64,000 bases of DNA from JBBQXH01 sp963710975 (GTDB lineage Bacteria; Actinomycetota; Thermoleophilia; Gaiellales; Gaiellaceae), in assembly GCA_963710975.1 (NCBI GenBank), contig CAVQCG010000001.1, positions 1 through 64,000 on the forward strand, read 5' to 3'. Below are positions 8,974 to 17,519 of the stretch, piece by piece. The notes below the pieces were generated by a model. The model saw nothing but the letters and a program-made list of their open reading frames with translations. It did no database searches and was not told the origin of the DNA. A program made the translations under genes and the position numbers. Numbering within the stretch: position 1 is the first letter of the stretch; every line of letters begins with the position of its first letter.

Positions 8974-9666
8974 CTAGAAGAGCCCGAGCTGCTCGGCCTG
9001 CGGCTCGGGCTCGACCGCCGCCTCGACGGGCACGACGGTAGGCTCGCTGCCCGGCTGAACCGGCTCGTCGGCGATCAGCGCGGGAATGCGCGCAAAGTCT
9101 TCCTCGAGCGTCTTCAGCATCGCCGGCGTGTAGAGAGCCGCGGCCGGATGGTAGAGCGGGTAGAGGGTCACGCGCCTGCCTCCGAGAACCGTCTCCTGCG
9201 CTCGCCCGTGCACCTTCGTAATGCCGTGCTGCTGGCCGGAGAGCAGCTTGGTGGCGAAGTTCCCGAGCGTCGCGATCAGCCGTGGCTCGATCAGCGAGAT
9301 CTGTCGGAAGAGGTGCGACTCGCAGGCCTCGATCTCGTCGGGCATCGGATCGCGATTGCCGGGAGGCCGGCACTTCAGGACGTTCGCGATGTACACCTGG
9401 TCGCGCGTCAGGCCGATGCCGCCCAGCAGCTTGTCGAGCAGCTTCCCGGCCTGGCCGACGAACGGGTATCCCTGCTTGTCCTCGTGGAATCCGGGAGCCT
9501 CGCCGACGAACATGAGGTTGGCAGCGGCGTCTCCAGCGCCGAATACGACCTGCGTCCTCCCCTGGGCAAGCCGGCAGCTGGTGCACGTGGAGACCTCTGC
9601 GGCAAAGGCCGCGAGCTCCGGGGCACGTGTCAGCTCGTCAATGGCCGCAGCCACACGAACCGCCAC
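8974..9666 (-). CDS. Family 4 (iron-sulfur) uracil-DNA glycosylase
   Basis: This enzyme removes uracil from DNA to start base-excision repair. The sequence shows the family-4 signature: CTSC near the N-terminus, VGEAPGFHED with motif GEAPG, GQAGKLLDKLL, NVLKCRPPGNRDP and EACESHL. These provide four cysteines for a 4Fe-4S cluster. A later YHPAAAL carries the catalytic-loop HP motif. The Glu/Pro-rich tail ends in QAEQLGLF, which resembles a beta-clamp-binding peptide (inference). The start is GTG 9666 or GTG 9654, inside the upstream FmdB-type gene. Confidence 0.93.
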   Translation of the reverse strand: MAVRVAAAIDELTRAPELAAFAAEVSTCTSCRLAQGRTQVVFGAGDAAANLMFVGEAPGFHEDKQGYPFVGQAGKLLDKLLGGIGLTRDQVYIANVLKCRPPGNRDPMPDEIEACESHLFRQISLIEPRLIATLGNFATKLLSGQQHGITKVHGRAQETVLGGRRVTLYPLYHPAAALYTPAMLKTLEEDFARIPALIADEPVQPGSEPTVVPVEAAVEPEPQAEQLGLF

Positions 9667-9856
9667 AACAGCCGCCGCCGGAGGGAGATCCGCCGAAGCT
9701 CGGCTGTTCGGCGGTGCCGTGAGACGCGAACACGGAGAGCTGACGAGCCACCCGGGTGCCCCCGCAGTCGGGGCATGCCGGATCCGGGTCGTTCAGCCGG
9801 ACCAGCTCCTCGTAATGGCTCTCGCACTTCATGCAGACGAACTCGTAGATCGGCAT
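9638..9856 (-). CDS. FmdB-type zinc ribbon protein
   Basis: A 72-residue protein starting MPIYEFVCMKCESHYEEL with two Cys pairs (CMKC and CPDC) forming the FmdB/CxxC_CxxC_SSSS zinc ribbon, then a Gly/Cys-rich tail (GGGCCGGSCGCGH). The frame extends upstream to 9895, but ATG 9856 begins the conserved domain exactly. The family is often called a regulatory protein without firm evidence of function. Its end overlaps the uracil-DNA glycosylase start by about 29 nt, so it is probably the first gene of the operon running down to rex. Confidence 0.85.
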   Translation of the reverse strand: MPIYEFVCMKCESHYEELVRLNDPDPACPDCGGTRVARQLSVFASHGTAEQPSFGGSPSGGGCCGGSCGCGH

Positions 9857-9905
9857 CGCCGACGCAGTGTAGGCACGCCGGCGGACGCGGCGCAACCAGG
9901 GCCGG

Positions 9906-10775
9906 CTACGGCGTCGTCAGCACGAGCGGGTTGCCCGACGGATCGCGGACCACGATGCCATCCGGGTGATCCTGGAGCTCCTTTCCGGCGGCTTCGACGC
10001 GGGCTGTCACCGCGTCGAGATCGCCGGACGTCGGCAGCACGATCGTCGCGTGACGAAGCGCGGCCGTCCCCGGTGGCGGCGGAGACGCGCCCCGGCTTTG
10101 CCAGACGTTCGCCCCGACGTGATGGTGGTAGCCGCCCGCACTGAGAAAGGCGGCCTGATCGCCGAGCGTAAGGGTCAAGTCGAACCCGAGGACGTCGCGG
10201 TAGAACTCGATCTCCTCCGGGATCGCTGACGCACACAGGTGAACGTGTCCCATCCGCGTGCCGTGCGGAAGGCCGTCGAACGGCTCGGTCGCCGGGTCGT
10301 CGAGCTCGCCGAGGAGGCTGTCGACGTCGAGCGGCTCGGTGCCCATCATGCTGTCGATGCGGTCACTCCAGCGCTCCCGCGGACGGTCGGCATAGATCTC
10401 GATCCCGTGGTGGTCCGGATCGCGCAGGTAGATGGCCTCGCTGACCGAGTGGTCGGAGAGCCCGCTGAGCTGCACGCGGTCGCGCGATGCGTGTGCGAGC
10501 CAGCGGGCGAGGGCCGGCCTGTCTGGCACGAGAAGCGCGAAATGGAAGAGGCCCGTGTAGCCCTCTGCCGGTCGAGCACCCGGCTCCTCGACGAGGACGA
10601 GCAGCTCGGCCTCGCCGGCGCCCAGAGAGGCGCGCGCACCTCCTTCCGCCAGAACGTCGAGGCCGATCGCCGTGCGGTAGTAGTCGAGCGAGCGCCCGAG
10701 CTCTGCAACCGTCAGGTGCACGGCGCCCATCGTCGTGCCGGGGGCGATCTGGTCGGAAGTCGGAGTTGACCTCAT
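9906..10775 (-). CDS. Two-domain VOC-family dioxygenase-like protein (CatE type)
   Basis: A 289-residue protein with two vicinal-oxygen-chelate domains. The first (about 16-135) begins MGAVHLTVAELGRSLDYY and holds LRDPDHHGIEIY. The second (about 170-285) begins MGHVHLCASAIPEEIEFY and ends VVRDPSGNPLVL. The H, H and E ligand positions of a metal site are present (VHL, LFHFAL, GIEIY). This layout matches the catechol-2,3-dioxygenase-like CatE group. The substrate cannot be read from the sequence. ATG 10730 is an alternative start that leaves more room for the divergent promoter of the next gene. Confidence 0.82.
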   Translation of the reverse strand: MRSTPTSDQIAPGTTMGAVHLTVAELGRSLDYYRTAIGLDVLAEGGARASLGAGEAELLVLVEEPGARPAEGYTGLFHFALLVPDRPALARWLAHASRDRVQLSGLSDHSVSEAIYLRDPDHHGIEIYADRPRERWSDRIDSMMGTEPLDVDSLLGELDDPATEPFDGLPHGTRMGHVHLCASAIPEEIEFYRDVLGFDLTLTLGDQAAFLSAGGYHHHVGANVWQSRGASPPPPGTAALRHATIVLPTSGDLDAVTARVEAAGKELQDHPDGIVVRDPSGNPLVLTTP

Positions 10776-10788
10776 CTACAGTGGCACC

Positions 10789-10971
10789 GTGAGCACGGGC
10801 GTCGGCCTGGTCATTCTTGCAGTCATCTTCGGCGTTGGCGTCGTCGCTTTCGCAATCCTCGCGATCACGGTGCTTCCGGGCACGATCCTCCTCGAGAGCC
10901 GCGTCGAGGAGCTCCGCCGTGCCAGGCGGGCAGTACCGCCCGCCGCCCCGTCCGAGGACGAGGCGGCATAA
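10789..10971 (+). CDS. Small single-pass membrane protein
   Basis: A 60-residue protein starting at GTG 10789, with one long hydrophobic helix (LVILAVIFGVGVVAFAILAI) followed by a charged cytoplasmic-type tail (ESRVEELRRARRAVPP). No family is recognised. A -10-like TACAGT at 10777-10782 lies 6 nt before the GTG, pointing to a leaderless transcript. The gene lies divergent from the VOC protein gene. Confidence 0.6.
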   Translation: MSTGVGLVILAVIFGVGVVAFAILAITVLPGTILLESRVEELRRARRAVPPAAPSEDEAA

Positions 10972-10983
10972 CGGCGGCGGGCG

Positions 10984-12057
10984 TCACGCCTTCCGGGCGA
11001 TGTAGTACCCGTTGAAGATGTCGCCCTCGACGTTCTTGACCTCGACGGCGTCGAACCCGGCGTCGGCGAGCATCGAAAGGGCGAGCTGACGTCCCCACAT
11101 CGTCCCGAGCCCAACCCCGCCCTGCGCGAGCGAGACGCTCATGCAGTGGAAGACCGAGGCCGTGTAGAGCATCGGCGCGAGCGGGTGATCGAAGTTTTCG
11201 TGGACGTGGCTCGACGCCGCGATGTCGACCATCAGGAACACGCCGCCCGGCTTCAGTGCCTCGTGGATCGACGCCAGCACAGGAGCAGGCTCGGGCAGGT
11301 CGTGAATCACGTCGAAGGCGGTCACGAGGTCGTACTGCTCCGGCTCCTCGAGGCGTCGAACGTCCCTGACCGCGAAGCTCGCATTCGAGAGACCGAGGCC
11401 CAATGCCTCACTGCGGGCGACCGCCACCGCCTCGTCTGACAGGTCGAAGCCCGTTGCGCTCGTGGCAGGGAAGGCGCGAGCGATCAGATTGATCGCGTGA
11501 CCGTGTCCACACCCGATGTCGAGCACGTCCGCGCCCGCTTCGAGGCGCTCCACCAGACCGGGCACGAGCGGCAGGACTGCGTCGATGAGCGACACGTCGA
11601 GCACGGCCGCCGACATCCCCGCCATCAACTCCTGGAAACGCGGGTACCGCGCGTACGGGACGCCCTTGCCGTCCGTGAAGGCTCTGACCACGTCGTCCTC
11701 GACCTCGGCGAACTCACCGATGAACTGGGCGAAGAAGCCCATGTCGTCCGGGCCCGCGGCCTTCGTCAGGCACGCCGCGTGCTCCGGCGGCAGATGGTAT
11801 GTCCCGATCTCCGGATCGAGCTCGACAATCCCGCCGACGGCCATGCCGGCGAGCCACTCGCGCACGTAGCGCTCGTCGAGACCGGCTGCCTGCGCGATCT
11901 CGTCACTCGTCGACGGCGGCAGCCCGGCCATCGCCTCGAACAACCCGGCGCGGTACCCGGCACTCGTCAGGAGCGAGAGCGCACCACCGTTCAGATACCC
12001 CAGCATCGTGCCCGCGAACTGCTCGACCTTCGCCGGATCGATCTCTGTCGTCGCCAT
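10984..12057 (-). CDS. SAM-dependent methyltransferase with N-terminal winged helix (Rv2258c type)
   Basis: A 357-residue protein. The N-terminal third has a winged-helix-like dimerisation region (PPSTSDEIAQAAGLDERYV, REWLAGMAVGGIVELD). The remainder is a class I methyltransferase with motif I VLDIGCGHGHAINLIA, an acidic ribose-binding segment (GFDLSDEAVAVA) and FDVIHDLPEP. The architecture matches the Rv2258c-like group, whose small-molecule substrates are generally unknown. A strong Shine-Dalgarno sequence (AAGGAGGA) precedes ATG 12057. It is transcribed away from the repeat-flanked cupin gene and appears monocistronic. Confidence 0.85.
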   Translation of the reverse strand: MATTEIDPAKVEQFAGTMLGYLNGGALSLLTSAGYRAGLFEAMAGLPPSTSDEIAQAAGLDERYVREWLAGMAVGGIVELDPEIGTYHLPPEHAACLTKAAGPDDMGFFAQFIGEFAEVEDDVVRAFTDGKGVPYARYPRFQELMAGMSAAVLDVSLIDAVLPLVPGLVERLEAGADVLDIGCGHGHAINLIARAFPATSATGFDLSDEAVAVARSEALGLGLSNASFAVRDVRRLEEPEQYDLVTAFDVIHDLPEPAPVLASIHEALKPGGVFLMVDIAASSHVHENFDHPLAPMLYTASVFHCMSVSLAQGGVGLGTMWGRQLALSMLADAGFDAVEVKNVEGDIFNGYYIARKA

Positions 12058-12084
12058 GGAATCCTCCTTGTCGAGTCGCGGTCA

Positions 12085-12125
12085 GACTAGTAGGTCACGC
12101 GCGGAAATATGTTCCGGGCTGGTTG
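12085..12125. repeat. Direct repeat copy 1, upstream of the cupin gene
   Basis: This 41-nt segment runs from GACTAG to GCTGGTTG and includes the partial palindrome GGAAATATGTTCC. It recurs at 12629-12667 with only two single-base gaps. The two copies bracket the cupin gene, and the second abuts the IS630-type relic. Confidence 0.8.
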
Positions 12126-12232
12126 GTCGCGGTCGGGCACGAGTCTGTGGCGACTGGTCGATGCCGCGCTGGGGCTACGCGCGCGATGCTTGGCAAGCAT
12201 GGGCCAGCCTGATGAACAGTAGGATCGCGGCC

Positions 12233-12634
12233 GTGCCGTTCACGCTGAGGAACCTCAGGGAGGATCTGGAGGATCTCGGGTCCAACTTCGCCGGCTCGCC
12301 GGACCTTGAGTTCCGCCACGCGAGCAAGGCGCTCGAGCTCGAGCAGTGCGGCCTGAGCTATCAGCGCATCCCGCCCGACTATCGCTTCCCGTACGGCCAC
12401 ACGCATAAGGAGCAGGAGGAGGTGTACGTGGTCGTGCGCGGGAGCGGGCGGATGAAGCTCGACGACGAGGTCGTCGAGGTCAAGGAGTGGGACGTGGTGC
12501 GCGTCCCGCCCGGCACGTGGCGAGGCTACGAGGGCGGGCCGGAGGGCCTCGAGATCCTCGTCTTCGGTGCGCCCTGTCTCGGCGAGAATCCGCGCGAAGA
12601 CGTGGAGGGTCAGCGCGACTGGTGGGCTGACTAG
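12233..12634 (+). CDS. Cupin-domain protein
   Basis: A 133-residue single-domain cupin. Motif 1 appears as PYGHTHKEQEEVYVVVRGSGRM (two His and a Glu as likely metal ligands) and motif 2 as WDVVRVPPGTWRGYEG. The second motif lacks the usual His, so metal binding may be incomplete. The start is GTG 12233 with AGGA 8 nt upstream (ATG 12212 is in frame but has no Shine-Dalgarno sequence). The stop codon lies inside the second direct repeat. The gene is bracketed by that repeat and followed by a transposase relic, which hints at acquisition or rearrangement. The role is unknown. Confidence 0.75.
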   Translation: MPFTLRNLREDLEDLGSNFAGSPDLEFRHASKALELEQCGLSYQRIPPDYRFPYGHTHKEQEEVYVVVRGSGRMKLDDEVVEVKEWDVVRVPPGTWRGYEGGPEGLEILVFGAPCLGENPREDVEGQRDWWAD

Positions 12635-12667
12635 TGGTCACGCCGGAAATATGTTCCGGGCTGGTTG
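12629..12667. repeat. Direct repeat copy 2, at the left side of the IS630 relic
   Basis: This 39-nt segment is the second copy of the repeat at 12085-12125, identical except for two missing bases. It contains the cupin stop codon (TAG, 12632-12634). The transposase frame starts 37 nt further on. No inverted copy was found near 13500-13600, so it is not shown to be an IS terminal repeat. Confidence 0.75.
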
Positions 12668-12703
12668 AAGGACTTTCCATAACGTTTGGGGATCTTGTTG
12701 GTA

Positions 12704-13584
12704 GTGGCCAGCAAGTATGTGACCGAGCAGAAGCCGAGGCCTGGCCGGCCCCGGTCGTTTTCCCCCCGCACAGATCGCGGAGATCAAAGCGCTGGCCTGC
12801 GAGCTTCCGGCCGAGTCGGGTCGACCGCTGTCGCGCTGGTCTCACGCTGAGATCGCGCGAGAGGCTGTCGAGCGCGGGGTCGTCTGCGCGGTCTCGGGCA
12901 CCCCGGTCTGGCGCTATCTGTCTGAGGACGCGATCCGGCCGTGGGCGTGGCGCTCCTCGATATTCCCGCGCGATCCCGACTTCGCGGAGAAGGCCGGCCG
13001 GGTTCTCGACCTCAATGAGCGCTGCTGGCAGGGCAGGCGCCTGCACCCCGGGGACTACGTCATCTCCGCTGATGAGAAGAGCCAGCTCCAAGCCCTGCTT
13101 CGTCGACATGACCCGGTCGCGCCCGGCCGGGACGCCGTGGCCTGCACGAGTTCGAGTATGAGCGCCATGGCGCCCTTGCCTACCTCGCCGCGCTCGACGG
13201 ACATGACCCCAAGCGCGGACTGTTCGGTCGCTGTGAGGAGAAGACCGGGATCGAGCCGTTCGGCCGGCTCGTTGAGCAGGTCATGACCACCGAGCCCTAC
13301 GCCTCGGCCCAGCGCGTGTCCTGGATCGTGGACAACGGCTCCAGCCACGCCGGGAAGACCAGTGTTCAGCGGCTCCAGACCGCGTGGCCGAACCTCATCC
13401 TGGTGCAGTGCCCGTACATGCCTCCTGGCTCAATCAGATCGAGATCTACTTCTATCGAACGTACTTGCGTGAGCGACCACTAGGGGATCGAGGCGTCCCG
13501 CTCCGAGGACGCAGCCAGGCGCTCTCACGCGCGGGCTCCGGACTGGAGGGGTTCCCGTACGGGGGCCCTACTACACGTCCCTGA
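12704..13584 (+). pseudogene. IS630-family transposase, frameshifted relic
   Basis: Three frames must be joined. The first opens at GTG 12704 (VASKYVTEQKPRPGRPRSF). After a C6 run at 12763-12768 the second frame carries AQIAEIKALACELPAESGRP and DYVISADEKSQLQAL (first catalytic Asp). Near 13140 the third begins (HEFEYERHGALAYLAALDGH) with VSWIVDNGSSHAG (second Asp). Near 13410 it shifts again to VHASWLNQIEIYF (catalytic Glu). These are the DDE signatures of IS630/Tc1-type transposases. The sequence after the Glu diverges from the family, and the right end of the element was not found. The frameshifts may be partly sequence errors, but the missing 3' end indicates a real relic. Confidence 0.8.
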
Positions 13585-14929
13585 CGAACGCGCGAATCTG
13601 GCCCAGGGGCCGCTCTCGCCGCGCCACGGCGTCGCTCGAGTTTCCCTCGATCGTCAGCACGACGCCGTCCTGCGGCGCGCGCGTGACGCGACCGATGTGC
13701 TCGGCTCGCGGACCGTCCGGGTGGTAGTCGAAGAGCACGATGTCCCCTCGCTGCACCTTCGACTGCGGGATCACGCGCATCCCGAAGTGGCCGGCCTCGG
13801 CCTGCGAGAGGATGTCGGGGCAGTAGAGCGCGTTGAACGCACCGGCGCGAAGGCCCTGCTCAGCCGCTTGCCCGCCCTCCTTGAGCGCCGAGAGGAACAC
13901 GGCGAAGGCACACCACGGGAAGCCCATCTGAGCGTAGTAGTCCGCAAGCCCGAGGCTGCGTGCGAGCCGCTGCAAAGGCGGCACCTTGTTCGATCCGGCA
14001 GGCTGCTCCTTGACACCGGCGTCCGCCCAGCTCTCCATGAGCGCCGCTGCTCGAGCCGGCAGGTCACCAGAGCCGTTCCCCAGGGTTGCCCGCTCCCGCG
14101 CACGAGCCGTGTATTCGGCGGGGAGCTTCTTCTTGCCGAGGAGATACCGCTGGTCGTCGGGCTCGAGCGTGTTCGTGACGGACTCGTCCGGATAGCCGCT
14201 TCGACGCTTCCATTCAGCTGCGGCGCTCGCGCTCACCGGGCCGTACTCCCCGTCGTCGGGAACGCCGAGCGCCCGCTGGGCGCGCACGACATCGGGGCCC
14301 TCCATGTACGGGGATGCAAGCTGCAGCGCCCGCGAAATGCGCCGCGTCGGCACCGGCTCCGGAGCAGGTTGCCCGTTCTGGCCCCCGGCCGCCTCGAGCT
14401 TCCGGACGAGGTCGCGGAACCGGTCCCAGCCGTTCAGCCCACCATTGACCTTGCGGCGCACCATCTCCCAGTCGTGATCCGTCGCACTCCTGTCGACCGA
14501 CCGGCTCTTGAAGTAGTCGGCGAGAACCGCCGCGGCCACCTCGGGTGTCTTGGCGAGATCGGGCTTCTGCTCGAGGGGGAAGCCGAGCTTGTCCCCGTAC
14601 TCGTCGTAGTTGCTCCGCCCTGTCAGCTGGATGTATCCCCGCCCGTGGTAGCGGGCACCGTCGCCCTTCTTCGTGTTGCCGAGGTCGGAGCGCCCCTCGT
14701 ACATCCGCGTGAAGTAGGCGACGTCCCCGACCTCGTCGATCGGTCTGAACGTCCCGTCGGTCTCGACGCCGATCGTTGCGATGGCCGCGATCATCACGGC
14801 TGGATCACGCATCCCCCTCGACTCGAGGGCTCCTTCGACGAGGGGCCAGTTCGCGGCCACGTCAGCCGGGGTGGCGCCGACGATCCTCGCGATCTCCTCG
14901 TCTCTCAGCTCGAATGCCGGCTTCGGCAT
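13571..14929 (-). CDS. GH19 chitinase/lysozyme-like, peptidoglycan-binding and CHAP-domain protein
   Basis: A 452-residue protein with three parts. Residues about 10-185 form a glycoside hydrolase 19-like domain with E56 in TIGVETDGTFRP as a candidate acid and the conserved RYHGRGYIQLTGRSNY. Residues about 200-250 resemble a peptidoglycan-binding repeat (GPDVVRAQRALGVPDDGEYG). Residues about 285-450 form a CHAP-like amidase domain with Cys near 340 (PWCAFAVFLSAL) and His near 408 (AEHIGRV). The set is typical of endolysins and cell-wall autolysins. No signal peptide is visible, so it may be phage-derived or exported by another route. It lies next to the IS630 relic. Confidence 0.8.
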   Translation of the reverse strand: MPKPAFELRDEEIARIVGATPADVAANWPLVEGALESRGMRDPAVMIAAIATIGVETDGTFRPIDEVGDVAYFTRMYEGRSDLGNTKKGDGARYHGRGYIQLTGRSNYDEYGDKLGFPLEQKPDLAKTPEVAAAVLADYFKSRSVDRSATDHDWEMVRRKVNGGLNGWDRFRDLVRKLEAAGGQNGQPAPEPVPTRRISRALQLASPYMEGPDVVRAQRALGVPDDGEYGPVSASAAAEWKRRSGYPDESVTNTLEPDDQRYLLGKKKLPAEYTARARERATLGNGSGDLPARAAALMESWADAGVKEQPAGSNKVPPLQRLARSLGLADYYAQMGFPWCAFAVFLSALKEGGQAAEQGLRAGAFNALYCPDILSQAEAGHFGMRVIPQSKVQRGDIVLFDYHPDGPRAEHIGRVTRAPQDGVVLTIEGNSSDAVARRERPLGQIRAFVRDV

Positions 14930-15144
14930 CTCGTGTCCTCCTCGGCTTCGTGTGTGCGCGGGTCGGCAACCAGAGGCGGCCGGCCCCGTCGGGCCGGCTC
15001 GAGTGCCGCAGAGACGACTCGGCTCGGTGCCACGTCTCGCTCCTTCGCTGCTCGTGCGACACGTGACCAGACGGCGCGTCCGGTGTCAACCCTCTGAATG
15101 GGTACACTGCCCCTGGAGCCCGGTATCCGACAGGAACTGGAGCA

Positions 15145-15834
15145 ATGTTCAGATCAGCGTGTGTCGTCGGCGCAGGGCGCGTCGGAACGGCCGCGGTTGC
15201 CCGGCTGAACGATCGTATCCCGGCCCGGATCACGGACCGCGAGCTCGCGTGCGACGGAGTGGACCTGGTGTTGCTCTGCGTTCCGGACCGCTCGATCTCC
15301 GAGGTCGCCGCGCGGGTTCCGACCGGCCCCTGGGTCGCACATACGAGCGGCGCGACGAGCGTCACGGCACTCGCCCCACACGAACGCCGCTTCGGCCTTC
15401 ACCCGCTGCAGACGTTCCAGGCGGGGCTCGGGCCCCATCAGTTCGACGGGGCGTACGGTGCCGTGACCGGCGAGACTGCCGAGGCGATCGCCGCGGGGCG
15501 CTGCCTGGCCGATCTCTTAGGGCTCGTCCCGTTCGAGCTTCCCGACGCGAACAGACCCACCTATCACGCGGCGGCCACGATGGCGGCGACGTTCCTCGTC
15601 ACGCTCCAGCGTGCAGCCGCAGATCTCATGGAAGCAGCGGAGGCGCCGCCCGAGGCGCTCGAGCCGCTGATGCGACGCACGATGGAGAACGGCTTCCGAC
15701 CGACGGGGCCGTTCACGCGCGGCGACCAGACGACCGTCGACCTCCACCGGGAGGCGATCCGACGGCGCCGGCCCCAACTCGACCGGCTCTATGGTGCGCT
15801 TGCGGAGGCGACCGAGAGCCTCGCCGTGCGATGA
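15145..15834 (+). CDS. Rossmann-fold DUF2520 oxidoreductase next to panC
   Basis: A 229-residue protein with an N-terminal NAD(P)-binding fold (CVVGAGRVGTAAVARL) and a C-terminal helical DUF2520-type domain with HPLQTF and RPTYHAAATMAATFL. It resembles the 6-phosphogluconate dehydrogenase-like superfamily to which ketopantoate reductase belongs. The stop overlaps the panC start (ATGA at 15831-15834), and panB follows, so a role in pantothenate synthesis, possibly as ketopantoate reductase, is a reasonable but unproven inference. The start is ATG 15145 with CTGGAG upstream. Confidence 0.82.
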   Translation: MFRSACVVGAGRVGTAAVARLNDRIPARITDRELACDGVDLVLLCVPDRSISEVAARVPTGPWVAHTSGATSVTALAPHERRFGLHPLQTFQAGLGPHQFDGAYGAVTGETAEAIAAGRCLADLLGLVPFELPDANRPTYHAAATMAATFLVTLQRAAADLMEAAEAPPEALEPLMRRTMENGFRPTGPFTRGDQTTVDLHREAIRRRRPQLDRLYGALAEATESLAVR

Positions 15835-16641
15835 AGGTAGCCGGGACGATCCCCGCCGTACGAGTTGTGCTCGCGGCCGTCCGTCAGGGGCGCACCGTCT
15901 CGCTCGTTCCGACGATGGGTGCCCTCCACGACGGCCACCTGTCACTGATCCGGGCCGCGCGGGCAGAGACGGACGTCGTCGTCGTCAGCATTTTCGTCAA
16001 CCCGACCCAGTTCGGGCAGGCCGATGATCTCGCGCGCTACCCGAGGGACGAGCAGCGAGATCTGGGGCTTGCCGAGAAGGAGCGCGTCGACATCGTGTTC
16101 AGCCCGAGCCCGGAGGAGATGTACCCGGCCGGATTCCAGACCTGGGTACACGTCGAGGAGGTGGGGCGCGGGCTCGAAGGCGATGCACGGCCGGAGCACT
16201 TCCGTGGCGTCGCAACGGTCTGTCTCAAGCTCTTCACCATCGTCAGGCCGGATCGCGCCTACTTCGGTCAGAAGGACGCCCAACAGGCAGCCGTGGTCGA
16301 GCAGATGGTTCGCGATCTGAATCTCGAGCTCGAGATTCGCGTCCTCCCAACCGTGCGTGACCCGGACGGGCTCGCGCTGAGCTCGAGAAACGCCCTCCTC
16401 ACCGCGGACGAGAGGGAAGTCGCAATTGCGTTGCCTCGAGCGCTCGAAGCCGGGCTCTCAGCCCACCGCGGCGGAGACGACGCAGCCGCGATCGCACGCG
16501 CACTGCTCGCCGCGCACCGACGGCCTGGGGGTCGACTACGTGGAGGCACGCCGGCTGAACGGCCGCCTCGTCCTCGCTGCCGCCGTCCGCGTCGGCGGCA
16601 CACGACTCATCGACAACGTCACGCTGGAAGGAGCGCCCTGA
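15831..16641 (+). CDS. panC: Pantothenate synthetase PanC, frameshifted
   Basis: PanC condenses pantoate with beta-alanine using ATP. The first part shows the family motifs VPTMGALHDGHLSLI (ATP-binding HxGH), SIFVNPTQFGQADDL, YFGQKDAQQAAVV and LALSSRNALL. Near 16505-16515 the frame is lost. The end is encoded one base later as DGLGVDYVEARRLNG to IDNVTLEGAP, with a TGA that overlaps the panB ATG by 1 nt. Removing one base gives 269 residues, the expected length. Without correction panC reads straight into panB as a false fusion. A functional pantothenate gene beside an intact panB makes sequence error likely. Confidence 0.9.
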
Positions 16642-17519
16642 TGAGCACCCGTCCGACGACAGCGGGAAAGCTGCCGCTGACAGATCTCGCCGAGATGAAG
16701 AAGCGCGGCGAGCGGATCGTCATGGTGACCGCGTACGACTACCCGAGCGGCCGCCTCGCCGACGACGCCGGGATCGACGTCGTTCTCGTCGGCGACTCCG
16801 CGGCAATGACCGTCCTCGGCCACGATTCGACCGTTCCCGCGACGATGGAGGACATGCTCCTTCTGGCGCGGGCGGCCGCGAGGGGAGCACTGCGGCCGCT
16901 GGTCGTCGCGGATCTTCCGTTCGGCTCGTACCAGGTGTCGAACGAGGATGCAGTCCGAAACGCGGTGCGCTTCGTCAAGGAGGCCGGCGTGGACGCAGTG
17001 AAGCTCGAAGGCGCCGGGTCGATGCTCCCGCGCGTCGAGGCGATCGTCGGCGCTGGAGTGCCGGTGATGGGGCACGTCGGGCTGACTCCCCAGTCGGCCA
17101 CCGCCCTCGGGGGATTCCGGGCTCAGGGCAGGACGGCCGTTCGGGCCCAGGAGCTCGTCGAGGATGCTCTGTCACTCGGGCGTTCGGGATGCTTCGCGGT
17201 CGTTCTCGAGTGTGTGCCCGAGCCGGTCGCCGCGCGGATCACGGAGGCGCTCACCGTCCCGACGATCGGAATCGGCGCGGGGGCGCGCTGCGACGGGCAG
17301 GTGCTCGTCTTTCACGACATGCTCGGCCTGTACGAAGGACGCTCGCCCCGCTTCGTGAAGCGCTACGCGAACCTCGCCGCAGAGGCCCGAATCGCACTCG
17401 AGACCTACGCGATCGAGGTTCGCGCCGGGACGTTCCCCGAGGAGGCGCACACCTACGCCATGCCTGACGACGAGTTGGCCGCGTTCGAGTCGACCTTGGT
17501 ACCTCCGGCACGACGTTGA
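16641..17519 (+). CDS. panB: 3-methyl-2-oxobutanoate hydroxymethyltransferase PanB
   Basis: PanB transfers a hydroxymethyl group from methylene-THF to 2-oxoisovalerate, giving ketopantoate. The 292-residue protein has the Mg-binding region VTAYDYPSGRLADDAGID and VVLVGDSAAMTVLGH, then FGSYQVS, VKLEGAG and GHVGLTPQSATALGGFR, plus VPTIGIGAG near the C-terminus, all diagnostic. ATG 16641 follows GGAAGGAG at good spacing and overlaps the panC stop by one base. Length and composition are normal. Confidence 0.97.
   Translation: MSTRPTTAGKLPLTDLAEMKKRGERIVMVTAYDYPSGRLADDAGIDVVLVGDSAAMTVLGHDSTVPATMEDMLLLARAAARGALRPLVVADLPFGSYQVSNEDAVRNAVRFVKEAGVDAVKLEGAGSMLPRVEAIVGAGVPVMGHVGLTPQSATALGGFRAQGRTAVRAQELVEDALSLGRSGCFAVVLECVPEPVAARITEALTVPTIGIGAGARCDGQVLVFHDMLGLYEGRSPRFVKRYANLAAEARIALETYAIEVRAGTFPEEAHTYAMPDDELAAFESTLVPPARR

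Noticed and set aside
14781..17519. A 912-codon plus-strand frame spanning the panC and panB region.
   Set aside because: Its first third is antisense to the GH19-CHAP gene and out of frame with the DUF2520 gene. The panC-panB join is due to a frameshift near 16510.
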